A stretch of 25,550 bases of DNA from Bacteroidota bacterium (GTDB lineage Bacteria > Bacteroidota > Bacteroidia > Sphingobacteriales > Sphingobacteriaceae): the NCBI GenBank assembly GCA_013288465.1, contig JABDBT010000023.1:1-25550 (forward strand), in the 5' to 3' direction. The notes beneath the pieces were generated by a model, which was not told the origin of the DNA, did no database searches, and saw only the letters and a list, made by a program, of their open reading frames with translations. Shown here one piece after another: positions 1-8,200 of the stretch; the first letter of the stretch is position 1; the number at the start of each line of letters is the position of its first letter. The translations under genes were made by a program, and so were the position numbers.

Positions 1-684
1 ACCGAAGATGGTAACAAACATAACGAGCTGCTGATAAAAAACGTAAACATTGGCCAGGTAGAAGATATAAAATTGAACGGGGTAGATGTTTATGAGGTGT
101 ATGGCGGCAGTTCATATAGCGGCAAAAGGTGGAAAACGTATGATGGCACGCAAAGAAAAGCAACCCCGATAGTTGCCGGGTACAAATTGCCCGATGCTGC
201 CGATGTTGATGGCGGCCTTGATTTTAAACTGCCCAATGGCAAGCATACGGGCTATATTAAAAACATTACGTTTAATGATATTAATGTATTGGTAAAAGGC
301 GGTAATGCCCTTGCCGATACTGCTGCTACGCCACCCGAAATGGGCGTAGGGCAGTACAATGTTGGCGATTTAAAGGTGCAGCCCTCATATGGCTTATGGG
401 CCCGGCATGTTGAAGGCATTACTGTTAAAAACAGCACCTTCAATTATGAAAAACGCGATAGCCGTTACGCCTTGTTTTTTGATGATGTAACAGGCGCGAA
501 TATATCGGCAGTAAAGGTAGTTGCCCCGCAGGATAACCACGCGTTGATGGGGCTTAAAAACGCTTCGGGTATTAACGTTACCAATGTTACCTGGTTTAAT
601 GGTCAATGGGGTGTTGAACCGAAGCAATTAAAGGATGTTAGTAATATTTCCGGAAAAGGGTTGTTGGATATACCGGTAAAGTAG
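1..684 (+). CDS. GH28-like (polygalacturonase-type) beta-helix protein, C-terminal part
   Basis: The reading frame is open from the first base and ends at TAG 682-684, so this is the last ~227 residues of a protein that starts outside the window. The sequence shows regularly spaced 'IKNITF', 'GITVKN' and 'INVTNVTW' rungs, typical of a right-handed parallel beta-helix. The stretch 'SYGLWARHVEGITVKN' followed by 'FFDDV' resembles the C-terminal part of Bacteroidota glycoside hydrolase family 28 proteins, which cleave pectic polysaccharides outside the cytoplasm. The GH28 catalytic aspartates would lie upstream of the window, so activity cannot be judged. A TTG at 73 is not the real start, because the frame continues upstream of it. 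Pectate lyase-like or other beta-helix proteins remain possible. Confidence 0.7.
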   Translation, partial: TEDGNKHNELLIKNVNIGQVEDIKLNGVDVYEVYGGSSYSGKRWKTYDGTQRKATPIVAGYKLPDAADVDGGLDFKLPNGKHTGYIKNITFNDINVLVKGGNALADTAATPPEMGVGQYNVGDLKVQPSYGLWARHVEGITVKNSTFNYEKRDSRYALFFDDVTGANISAVKVVAPQDNHALMGLKNASGINVTNVTWFNGQWGVEPKQLKDVSNISGKGLLDIPVK

Positions 685-712
685 TAGGGGTATTTGAAAA
701 TGTCCAAAAGAT

Positions 713-813
713 CGTCTTTGCGAGCGATAGCGTGGCAATCTCTGAACATGCAAATCGGCCATGCAAGTTCGCCGCCTATCACTTTTGAGATTGCTTCGTA
801 CCTCGCAAAGACG
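713..813. repeat. REP-like inverted repeat (CGTCTTTGCGAG...CTCGCAAAGACG)
   Basis: The left arm (713-742) begins CGTCTTTGCGAG and ends GCAATCTC. The right arm (787-813) is GAGATTGC...CTCGCAAAGACG. The outer 12 bases and the inner 8 bases of the arms are perfectly complementary, separated by a 44-base spacer. Elements of this form are, from memory, dispersed in many copies in Sphingobacteriaceae genomes. It lies in the spacer downstream of the GH28-like gene and could fold in either transcript. A T-rich tail is missing, so it is not a standard terminator. Confidence 0.75.
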
Positions 814-866
814 GTCCTGTTTGCGTGCCTTTCTCCCCCAGCGTCATTGCAATAACGTTTCGTATG

Positions 867-1205
867 TTATTGATAAATATGCCCTAATGAAAAACAGCGC
901 GATTTAATTTCTGTCCCCAGCACGCAGAACAAACGGCCAACCAATTTTTTCAGCCTTTCAACCAGGCTCATTGGCTTCCCGGCTAAAATATCATTGGTGT
1001 CTTCCGGCTCAGTATCGACAAACCCCCTTGATTCCGCTTCCATTTCTTCCAATATTTTTGAGAGGATGCCCGGGTAGCGGTTAATAATTTCATCAAGCTC
1101 GGTGAGCTCATCAAAGCTGGCCTGCCCGCTTCTTTGTTTGTTGATGAGGATATCGAACCTGTCCTGCGCGTAGGTCCGTTTTTCGGGTTTTAGAGGATTT
1201 GCCAC
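867..1205 (-). CDS. small conserved-looking hypothetical protein (112 aa)
   Basis: I do not recognise a characterised family. The protein is hydrophilic and mostly helical, with no signal peptide or membrane segment. Residues 12-58 ('DRFDILINKQRSG', 'ELTELDEIINRYP') look like a short charged helical module that I associate, without certainty, with uncharacterised Sphingobacteriaceae proteins. The tail from about residue 80 is basic and cysteine-containing. The only in-frame start is GTG at 1205, because an in-frame stop lies five codons upstream. No TAnnTTTG promoter is visible in the 166-base gap to the next gene. The 53 bases past its stop lead into the inverted repeat ending at 813. Codon use is like the neighbours, so it is probably real. 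Confidence 0.55.
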   Translation of the reverse strand: MANPLKPEKRTYAQDRFDILINKQRSGQASFDELTELDEIINRYPGILSKILEEMEAESRGFVDTEPEDTNDILAGKPMSLVERLKKLVGRLFCVLGTEIKSRCFSLGHIYQ

Positions 1206-1371
1206 TCTGGTTACTATTTATCAAAAACAAGCCATCAAAACAAATGCCATGATGTTATATTATTGATTAACAATAAATTATGTCGTATTTTTTTCGATTT
1301 GGCTGTTCCTTATCGTTACAATAATTGTACGTTTTCGCACAGGGATCATCCGTAAAACCTAAACCGTATTA

Positions 1372-2241
1372 TCAATCGGTCAAAAACAACCCTCCTTTAA
1401 TTTCGGGGATGATATGTTTTTCTAAAGCTGTGGCAAAAAGCAGTTTGATCGCCTTCCTGCCTTCTTCGCCCAAATCAACCGAGTATTTATTTACATATAA
1501 TTCAATATGCTTATACATTACTTCCTCGCTCATTTCCTGCGCGTGTTGGCGAATAAAATCCAACCCCGATTTTGGGTTGGCGAAAGCAAACTCGACCGAG
1601 CGGCGCAAAACCCGGTTAATTTTATGCTGAACAGCTACCGGCAGTTTGCGGTTAGCCACAATGCCGCCTAAGGGTATGGCGCAGCCGGTTTGTTTTTCCC
1701 AGTAATCGCCCAGGTCGATGATTTTCTTTAAGCCTTTATCCTGGTAAGTAAAGCGATTTTCGTGGATAATTAAGCCCACATCTACACGGCCATCAAGTAC
1801 CGCGTTCTCGATATCCGAGAAAACAAGTTCCTGCTTATTAGTAGCGAGCGGGAAAGCCAGTCCCAATAAAAAATTGGCGGTAGTGTATTTGCCGGGGATG
1901 CCAATTAAAGGATTTCGAATTTCGAATTTCCGATCTCGAATTTGCCCGTTCTGTAAATCCGAAATTGAAATTTCGAAATCCGAAATTAATAATGGCCCGA
2001 CGCCGAAGCCCAGGGCGCTGCCTGCATCCAGCAAAACATATTGGTTAGCCACATAAGCAAAGGCGTGATAGCTGAGTTTGGTAATATCCAGTTCGCCTTT
2101 AAATGCTTTTTGGTTTAGCGTTTCTACATCATCATAAAAAACCTCAAAATCCAATCCCTCCGTATCAATTTTATGGTGGATGAGGGCATCGAAAATAAAG
2201 GTATCATTAGGGCAGGGAGAAAAGCCGAGGGTTAGTTTCAT
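1372..2241 (-). CDS. mqnD: 1,4-dihydroxy-6-naphthoate synthase (futalosine pathway)
   Basis: MqnD converts cyclic dehypoxanthine futalosine to 1,4-dihydroxy-6-naphthoate in the futalosine route to menaquinone; it is cytoplasmic. The 289-residue protein starts 'MKLTLGFSPCPNDTFIFDAL', the family N-terminus. It carries 'DDVETLN' (37-43), 'TKLSYHAF' (54-61), 'GFGVGPLLIS' (78-87), 'IPGKYTTANFLL' (115-126) and 'GLIIHENRFTY' (157-167). His160 matches the catalytic His145 of the Thermus enzyme. ATG 2241 is chosen over one at 2310, because the extra N-terminal residues would be encoded by an intergenic repeat. Residues 88-111 are unusual: they are encoded by a repeat element, and this loop looks about 14 residues longer than in the Thermus protein as I recall it. 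The gene follows mqnB on the same strand after 90 bases, so an operon is likely. Confidence 0.93.
   Translation of the reverse strand: MKLTLGFSPCPNDTFIFDALIHHKIDTEGLDFEVFYDDVETLNQKAFKGELDITKLSYHAFAYVANQYVLLDAGSALGFGVGPLLISDFEISISDLQNGQIRDRKFEIRNPLIGIPGKYTTANFLLGLAFPLATNKQELVFSDIENAVLDGRVDVGLIIHENRFTYQDKGLKKIIDLGDYWEKQTGCAIPLGGIVANRKLPVAVQHKINRVLRRSVEFAFANPKSGLDFIRQHAQEMSEEVMYKHIELYVNKYSVDLGEEGRKAIKLLFATALEKHIIPEIKGGLFLTD
1911..1990. repeat. degenerate inverted repeat of the ATTTCGGATTTCG type inside mqnD
   Basis: On the plus strand 1911-1953 is built from near-tandem ATTTCGAATTTCGAATTTCC words, and 1955-1990 from AAATCCGAAATTGAAATTTC words, so the halves are roughly inverted. The same kind of element (words ATTTCGG and AATCGTAA) occurs in the rRNA operon spacer at 16449-16519. 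Here it is read in frame as residues 88-111 of MqnD with no stop codon. Base composition and wordiness contrast with the surrounding coding sequence. Confidence 0.75.
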
Positions 2242-2331
2242 TACGTTATACGTTTTACGTAGGACGTTATACGTTGATTTGTCACAAAAAACACGTACAA
2301 CGTAAAACATAGCACGTATAACCTATCAACC
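2242..2331. repeat. ACGTTATACGT / TTTTACGT repeat between mqnB and mqnD
   Basis: The whole 90-base gap is made of variants of one word: ACGTTATACGT, TTTTACGT, AGGACGTTATACGT, then inverted forms CACGTACAACGTAAAAC and CACGTATAAC. The two halves are inverted around a TTTGTCACAAAAAA core. It leaves no conventional promoter and would be transcribed between mqnB and mqnD, where it could fold as a hairpin. Confidence 0.75.
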
Positions 2332-2994
2332 TTACAATCCTTTCAAAAATTCCAAAGCAAAGTTATTCAGATTTTTTACAGCAAGCCCTATGTTCCAGTT
2401 GTCGCGGTTGCGTTTTTCTACATAATTTGACACTGCCCTGATCTGTATGCAGGGTACCTTCAGTTCGTGGCAGGCATAAAAAAATGCGGCGCCTTCCATG
2501 CTTTCCAGCTGCGGGTTTAACCTTTCGACAACGCTCTTTATAGATTCTTCATTGCCGTGAACCGTATTTACCGTAATTGCGGTGGCCTTGTTGAGGCTTA
2601 TTTTTTTGGTGAAATAGCTTATGCCCGTGGTTGGTTTAAAAATGCTTGCGCCCAGTTCCAGCCTTTCAATGCTGATAAACCTTTTATCATCTTCGGCACC
2701 TAACTCCGAAAAAGTATCCTGGGTAATTTCTATCACATCGCCCAATTGGATAGCGCGGTCAAAGCTGCCTGCAATACCCAGGTTAATTACCAGGTGATAC
2801 ACATTACGGGGCAAATGCCGGGCTAACGCAAATGCCGTGGGCACCATCCCGGCACCGGTTATTAGTACCGAGCAATTGGCTATTGAGGCGTGGCGGGGGG
2901 TATATAAATTTTCTTCTTCGGCCTTTTGTAAAGCCAAAGCCTCTATTAAAGGCATAACCTCGGGCACGGTAGCAGCAACAATTAATATCCGCAT
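2332..2994 (-). CDS. mqnB: futalosine hydrolase
   Basis: MqnB removes hypoxanthine from futalosine to give dehypoxanthine futalosine, the step that feeds MqnC and then MqnD. The 220-residue protein starts 'MRILIVAATVPEVMPL' and shows the nucleoside phosphorylase/hydrolase fold signatures: 'VLITGAGMV', 'LGIAGSF', and the nucleoside-binding 'ESMEGAAFFYACH' followed by 'IRAVSNYVEKR'. ATG 2994 gives the expected length. A longer frame reaching 3165 would overlap the divergent pterin gene and is rejected. It is the first gene of a probable mqnB-mqnD operon, and that pairing supports both calls. No exact -7 box is seen; TATCTTAG at 3020-3013 is one mismatch from consensus. Confidence 0.93.
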   Translation of the reverse strand: MRILIVAATVPEVMPLIEALALQKAEEENLYTPRHASIANCSVLITGAGMVPTAFALARHLPRNVYHLVINLGIAGSFDRAIQLGDVIEITQDTFSELGAEDDKRFISIERLELGASIFKPTTGISYFTKKISLNKATAITVNTVHGNEESIKSVVERLNPQLESMEGAAFFYACHELKVPCIQIRAVSNYVEKRNRDNWNIGLAVKNLNNFALEFLKGL

Positions 2995-3045
2995 GTCATT
3001 TTTATTTTGACCACTAAGATAAAAACAAACGCTTATTTTGTTTTG

Positions 3046-3053
3046 TATATTTG
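3046..3053 (+). promoter_or_regulatory. Bacteroidota -7 promoter element TATATTTG
   Basis: TATATTTG fits TAnnTTTG exactly and is followed by GCAGCC, a common context in this group. It lies 14 bases before the ATG of the pterin synthase gene, giving a very short leader. No clear -33 TTTG is seen. Confidence 0.65.
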
Positions 3054-3067
3054 CAGCCACAATTATT

Positions 3068-3487
3068 ATGATGATATATATTACGCGCAAAGAACATTTT
3101 AATGCGGCACACAGGATGTACCGCGAGGAGTGGAGCGCAGAAAAAAATGCCGAAGTTTTTGGCAAATGCGCTAACCCAAACTGGCATGGCCATAACTACA
3201 ATCTTTTTGTCACCGTAAAAGGGCAGGTTACACACGCAACCGGTTATTTAATTGATTTGAAAGAATTGAAGATAATTATTAACGATTATGTGATTGAAAA
3301 GCTTGACCATAAGAATATTAATAAGGATGTTGAGTTTATGGCCGGTAAAATGGCATCGACCGAATTGCTTTGCATTGAAATTTTTAACCAGTTAAAAGCG
3401 CCGATTGAAGCTTATGACGGTGTTTTTTTACATTCGGTTAAATTATATGAAACCGAAAATAACTCTGCCGAATATTTTGGCGATTAA
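3068..3487 (+). CDS. queD: 6-pyruvoyl-tetrahydropterin / 6-carboxytetrahydropterin synthase family
   Basis: The enzyme acts on 7,8-dihydroneopterin triphosphate, the product of GTP cyclohydrolase I. The family yields either 6-carboxytetrahydropterin (queuosine/preQ0 route) or 6-pyruvoyltetrahydropterin. The 139-residue protein has the zinc histidines H15, H40 and H42 ('AAH', 'HGH'), the catalytic C34 ('GKCANPNWHGHNY'), D80-H81 ('LDHKNIN') and E128 ('YETENN'). The 'NPN-HGHNY' and 'YETENN' motifs are closer to animal PTPS than to E. coli QueD, so the exact product is uncertain. ATG 3068 (or 3071) is preferred because an upstream TTG precedes the promoter. folE follows after 9 bases, so the two probably form an operon supplying pterin precursor. 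Confidence 0.88.
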   Translation: MMIYITRKEHFNAAHRMYREEWSAEKNAEVFGKCANPNWHGHNYNLFVTVKGQVTHATGYLIDLKELKIIINDYVIEKLDHKNINKDVEFMAGKMASTELLCIEIFNQLKAPIEAYDGVFLHSVKLYETENNSAEYFGD

Positions 3488-3496
3488 ACCTGTACA

Positions 3497-4135
3497 ATGA
3501 TCAATAAAGATGCGATACCCGACAGGGATGAAGGTATTAACGGCTACGAAAAAATTGACCGTTATAACCCCGAACTGATCAGTAACCTTTCGGCTCATTA
3601 TAAAGATGTACTGAAACAGATAGGCGAAAAGCCCGATCGTGAAGGTTTGTTACGTACACCCGAGCGCGTAGCCAAAGCCATGTTATACCTTACACATGGT
3701 TATGACCTTGATGCTAAAGAGATCCTTAATTCGGCTATGTTTAAAGAGGAGTATAGCCAGATGGTAGTGGTGAAAGATATTGAGGTATATTCCATGTGCG
3801 AGCACCACATGCTGCCGTTTTTTGGTAAAGCCCATATTGCTTATATCCCTAATGGTTATGTGGTTGGATTAAGTAAAATACCGCGTGTAGTTGATGTATT
3901 TGCCCGCCGTTTGCAGGTGCAGGAGCGTTTAACCAACGAGATAAGGGATTGCATACAGGATACCTTACAGCCCCTGGGTGTAGGTATTGTTATTGAATGC
4001 CGCCACCTATGTATGAGCATGCGCGGCGTACAAAAACAAAATTCGGTTACAACAACATCGGCCTTTACCGGCGAATTTTTAAAAGAAAAAACAAGGACGG
4101 AGTTTTTGAACTTAATTTCAGCGAAATTAAGTTAG
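3497..4135 (+). CDS. folE: GTP cyclohydrolase I
   Basis: FolE hydrolyses GTP to 7,8-dihydroneopterin triphosphate, the first step of folate and pterin synthesis, as a cytoplasmic toroidal homodecamer. The 212-residue protein is full length. The zinc and catalytic residues are visible: C101 and H103-H104 in 'MCEHHMLPF', and C172 in '[12 protein letters not shown]'. Other family blocks are '[14 protein letters not shown]' (49-62) and '[21 protein letters not shown]' region (123-143). The first ~25 residues are a variable extension. It is 9 bases after the pterin synthase gene, whose substrate it makes. Downstream lies a dispersed repeat rather than a clear terminator, so read-through into fabD is possible. 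Confidence 0.96.
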   Translation: MINKDAIPDRDEGINGYEKIDRYNPELISNLSAHYKDVLKQIGEKPDREGLLRTPERVAKAMLYLTHGYDLDAKEILNSAMFKEEYSQMVVVKDIEVYSMCEHHMLPFFGKAHIAYIPNGYVVGLSKIPRVVDVFARRLQVQERLTNEIRDCIQDTLQPLGVGIVIECRHLCMSMRGVQKQNSVTTTSAFTGEFLKEKTRTEFLNLISAKLS

Positions 4136-4273
4136 TGATCAGAGATTGGAGATTAGTGATTAGGAAGATTTTTAACTCAATATTTTTTAAGAAACAGTTA
4201 TAAAACTATCTTTAATCACCAATTGGCCAACTTCTAATCCTAATCTCTAATTAACTAACCTCTAATCTCTAAA
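4136..4273. repeat. TCTAATCTCTAAT-family inverted repeat pair between folE and fabD
   Basis: The left arm (about 4136-4170) consists of AGAGATTGGAGATTAGTGAT-type words. The right arm (about 4212-4272) consists of the inverse words TCTAATCCTAATCTCTAATT and ACCTCTAATCTCT. The arms flank a 40-base A/T-rich core. Relatives occur at 9688-9727, 16638-16673 and 16764-16800. The right arm ends one base before the fabD start codon. Inside it, TATCTTTA (4206-4213) is one base from the -7 consensus. Confidence 0.8.
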
Positions 4274-5164
4274 ATGAAAGCATACATTTTTCCCGGACAA
4301 GGCGCCCAGTTTGTGGGTATGGGCAAGGACCTTTACGAACAATCTGAACAGGCCCGCCAATTATTTGAACAGGCCAATGCTATATTGGGCTTCAGGATAA
4401 CCGATATTATGTTTAACGGTACTGACGAGGACCTTAAACAAACCAACGTTACGCAGCCTGCAATATTTTTACATTCGGTAATATTGGCCAAAGTAATGGA
4501 TGATTTTGCGCCCGAAATGGCAGCAGGCCATTCGTTAGGCGAGTTTTCGGCATTGGTTGCCGCGGGAGCCCTGTCATTTGAGGATGGTTTGCGCTTAGTG
4601 GCCGCGCGGGCCAACGCTATGCAAAAAGCCTGTGAGATACAGCCATCAACCATGGCCGCTATTTTGGGTTTGGATGATTTTACGGTTGAAGATATTTGCA
4701 AGCGCATCAGCGATGTGGTAGTACCCGCCAATTACAATTGCCCGGGCCAGCTGGTAATTTCGGGCACTATAGCAGGCGTTGATAAAGCTTGCGAAGAAAT
4801 GACCGCAGCTGGCGCTAAACGTGCTTTAAAACTAAATGTAGGCGGCGCGTTCCATTCGCCTTTAATGGAGGCAGCCCGTGTTGAGCTTGAACACGCCATT
4901 GTACATACAACTATTAATGCGCCGGTTTGCCCTATATATCAAAATATTGATGCTAAACCTTATACCGATCCGGCTAAAATAAAACATAATTTAATTGCGC
5001 AGCTTACCGGCCCGGTTAGGTGGACACAAACCGTAAAACACATGATGGAAGATGGCGCTACATCGTTTACTGAAGTTGGGCCCGGTAATGTTTTGCAAGG
5101 CCTGGTAAAAAAAGTTGACCGGGCAATGCCAACGCAAAGCGCCTCATTTACGCATGAACAATAA
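4274..5164 (+). CDS. fabD: malonyl-CoA:ACP transacylase
   Basis: FabD moves malonyl from CoA to acyl carrier protein for fatty-acid elongation in the cytoplasm. The 296-residue protein begins 'MKAYIFPGQGAQFVGMG', with the oxyanion-hole Gln in 'GQGAQ' (8-12). The nucleophile is S87 in 'GHSLGE', the malonate-binding Arg is R112, and the catalytic His is H194 in 'GAFHSP'. 'VGPGNVLQGL' near residue 270 is the conserved C-terminal block. Length is normal for the family. The ATG directly abuts a dispersed repeat, so its 5' leader is repeat-derived. No other fab genes are adjacent. A strong terminator follows. Confidence 0.96.
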   Translation: MKAYIFPGQGAQFVGMGKDLYEQSEQARQLFEQANAILGFRITDIMFNGTDEDLKQTNVTQPAIFLHSVILAKVMDDFAPEMAAGHSLGEFSALVAAGALSFEDGLRLVAARANAMQKACEIQPSTMAAILGLDDFTVEDICKRISDVVVPANYNCPGQLVISGTIAGVDKACEEMTAAGAKRALKLNVGGAFHSPLMEAARVELEHAIVHTTINAPVCPIYQNIDAKPYTDPAKIKHNLIAQLTGPVRWTQTVKHMMEDGATSFTEVGPGNVLQGLVKKVDRAMPTQSASFTHEQ

Positions 5165-5174
5165 AAATTTTGAT

Positions 5175-5202
5175 AAGCCGCAAACTAAAGCGGCTTTTTT
5201 TT
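5175..5202 (+). terminator. rho-independent terminator after fabD
   Basis: A perfect 7-bp stem AAGCCGC (5175-5181) / GCGGCTT (5190-5196) closes an 8-base loop and runs into an 8-T tract ending at 5202. It lies 10 bases after the fabD stop codon. Confidence 0.9.
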
Positions 5203-5236
5203 ATTCTAAATTTACATTAATCTATTTAGAAATAAT

Positions 5237-8200
5237 TTGACTTACTCCGGAAAACTACGTTGGATGCTGGCCCTGTTAACGGCCACGCTTATGCTAACGG
5301 CAATTATTGCCCGCAAAACGTACACATCCGAAGACAGCCTGCACCAAACAGCTAAATTATTAGAAGACAACCTGCATGGGAAGGAGAACCTTATTGATGA
5401 AACGCTTAATAACCCCGTTAGGTTTAACCGGTTAAAAACCCTTTCGTCAAATACCGCCGAAGCGCTTAATACCATCACTCATTTTACTACTAATAATTAC
5501 ATCTGGCTTGTTACCCTAAAAAACGAACAGTTAGCTTTTTGGAGCGGTACAAAAGTATTGCCACATGATCTCGCCAAAATTAAAAATGGGGTTAGCTTTA
5601 TAAACCAGCCTAATGGGTATTATGAGGTTATCCGAAAAAATGATGGCGACTTTTCGGCTATATTTTTTATCCCGGTAAAAATAAACTACGCTTTTCAAAA
5701 CCAGTACCTGCAAAACACTTTTGCAAAAGATCTCATCAGCGAGCATAATATTGAAATTGCCGATTTTTCGGACAGGGACATCCATGAAATTCATAGCGTA
5801 AATAACGTTTACCTGTTCTCGGTAAAATTAATGCCCGGTGCCGTTAGTCAGCGGCTTTTTTATTTTGAGCTGGTTTTTTGGCTGTTAACTTTTATTACCT
5901 TATGTATATTAATACAAAACCTTTGCACCTACCTGGCGCGCAAAGGTTACGTTATAACCTCGTTAGCTTTACTGGCGTTGTTTATTGTGTTGTTAAGGGT
6001 TATCAATTTACATTATAACCTGCCCGATCTTACTTACAGGCTTGATATTTTTAACCCCCGGTTTTATGCATCAAGCAATTTATTCCCAACCCTGGGCGAT
6101 TTTTGTATCAATATATTGCTGGTATGCTGGCTGGCTGCATTCCTTTTTCAACAGCGCAACCGCCTGTTAAAACATGCTCCCGGCAAAGCGGCAAGCTATG
6201 TTATATTAATTTCATGCATCCTGGCGCTGTTAATTGTGTTAACCGCATTCCTGACGATTTTTTATGGGGTGGTTTCTAACTCGCAGATCAGTTTTGATGT
6301 AAGTGATGTGTTCAATCTTTCGTGGTTTAGCGCCATTGGCATTTTAATGCTTTGCTTTTGTTTTTTAATGCTTTTTTTATTGACAGAAGTTTTTTTAACG
6401 CTGGCCAAAAAATTAAACATACCTGTTACCCACCAGGTGCTTATTTTTTTAACCGGCATTGTTTTATTTACCGTAGTTGTAAGTTTTTACTGGGAGTTTA
6501 CCGTTGTTTATTTTTTATGGGCAATTATAGTTGCAATAAGGGGTTATTCATACCGCTACGATAATCTGAAACTCAATACCGGGTTATTTGCCACTATAAT
6601 ACTTGTATTTGCCTTTATTTCGGCGGTAATGCTCAATCACTTTGAGTCGATAAAAGAAAAAGACGTACGTAAGGCGCTTGTGCAGCAATTACAGATACCT
6701 GATGATGTAACTGCCGATTATCTTTTTAAAAAAATAGAAGATCAAATAATTACCGACCCGGCTTTAGCGCAATCTTTTACCGACTCGGTACACAATAATG
6801 ATTACCTGAAAAACCGTTTTCAGAAACTTTATTTTGACGGCTATTTATCAAAATATGACTTCACAGTTCACGCCTTTAATAACGACGGACAATCCATATC
6901 AAGCGATAAAAGCTACGCCTTGAGCGATTTTAGGGACATGGTGCTTTACAGCTCGTTTAAGGTATCCGATAATTTTTACCGGGAAAATGCATCGTTTGGT
7001 TTTCAAAATTATTTTGCCATGCTGCCTGTGTCCGATAAAGGTAAAAGCTTAGGCGTTATTGTTATTGAGTTAAAATCAAAAGCACTGCAAATTGCAGATT
7101 CGTTCCCGGCGCTGTTAATTGATGAAAAGGCGAAGCCCGGTAACGAGTTTAAAAACTACTCGTATGCCTTTTATAGCGATGGCAAATTAATACGCCAGCA
7201 CGGCAATTATATCTATAACCTTATTAACACCAACTTTAAGGGTGAGCTAAAACAATACACCTCAAAAACAACCAGTATCGAAGGGCTTAAATGGTACAGG
7301 CCATTCACCGTTTACAACCATTTGATATACATGCCCAGTGCGCGTAACCTGATCGTTATCAGCCGGGAAGAAAACGCTGTATTTTATGATATTACGTCAT
7401 TAACTATCTTTTTTGTAGCTATAATGCTATTTAGCATGTTGGTTATTTTAGTGCGGTGGGCATGGATACGTATCAAAATATTAAATTTTACGGATAACAT
7501 TATAAAATGGAGCTTTAGAATAAATTTTGACCGGATACTTTATAAAACCCGCATCCAGTTCTCTATGGTGTTTGCGGTTTTTATTACGCTGGTAATGGTG
7601 GGTATGGTTACCTATTTTTCTATTATCACGCAATATCAAAACCAGCAGGATACGATGATAAGGGACAAAATTAGCCGCATTACCGATTTTCTTGAAAGAG
7701 GGCAACTTGATAAATACCTGGGCAACATTAATGAAGAAAGCCAGCTGGATTTTGACAGGCTGGCAAACTCTTATGCTACCGACCTGGTATTGTTTGACCG
7801 GCAGGGCTCGCTTTTAATTACTACCCAGCCTAAAGTTTACAAGTACGGCCTAATGGCCCCCCGCATGAATGCCCGGGCGTTTATAAAGCTAAGTGAATTA
7901 AAAAACTCCGAGTTTGTAAATGATGAAACCTTGGGCGAACTAAAATACAAATCGGCCTACACCCCGGTACGGAATACAAAGGGCGATGTGGCGGCTTATT
8001 TACAGCTCCCTTATTTTTCTAACGAGACTGATTATTACGAACGCATTGGCTCGTTGCTAAATATCATGATCAATATTTATGCTTTGATATTTATTGCCAT
8101 AGGTTTGTTTGCCATAATTATTGCCCGGCAAATTACCGCGCCTTTAAATTTTATACAGGAAAGCCTGGGCAAGATCATATACGGTAAAAAGAATGAGCCT

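Noticed and set aside
1325..1630. 101-codon plus-strand frame
   Set aside because: It is antisense to the 3' end of mqnD, which is clearly the real gene.
2995..3165. 57-residue N-terminal extension of futalosine hydrolase
   Set aside because: It would overlap the divergent pterin synthase gene and its promoter, and the family starts at 'MRILIV'.
4136..4273. Possible CRISPR array or integration scar because of short repeated words
   Set aside because: The words are degenerate and not spaced by unique spacers, and no cas gene or integrase is present.
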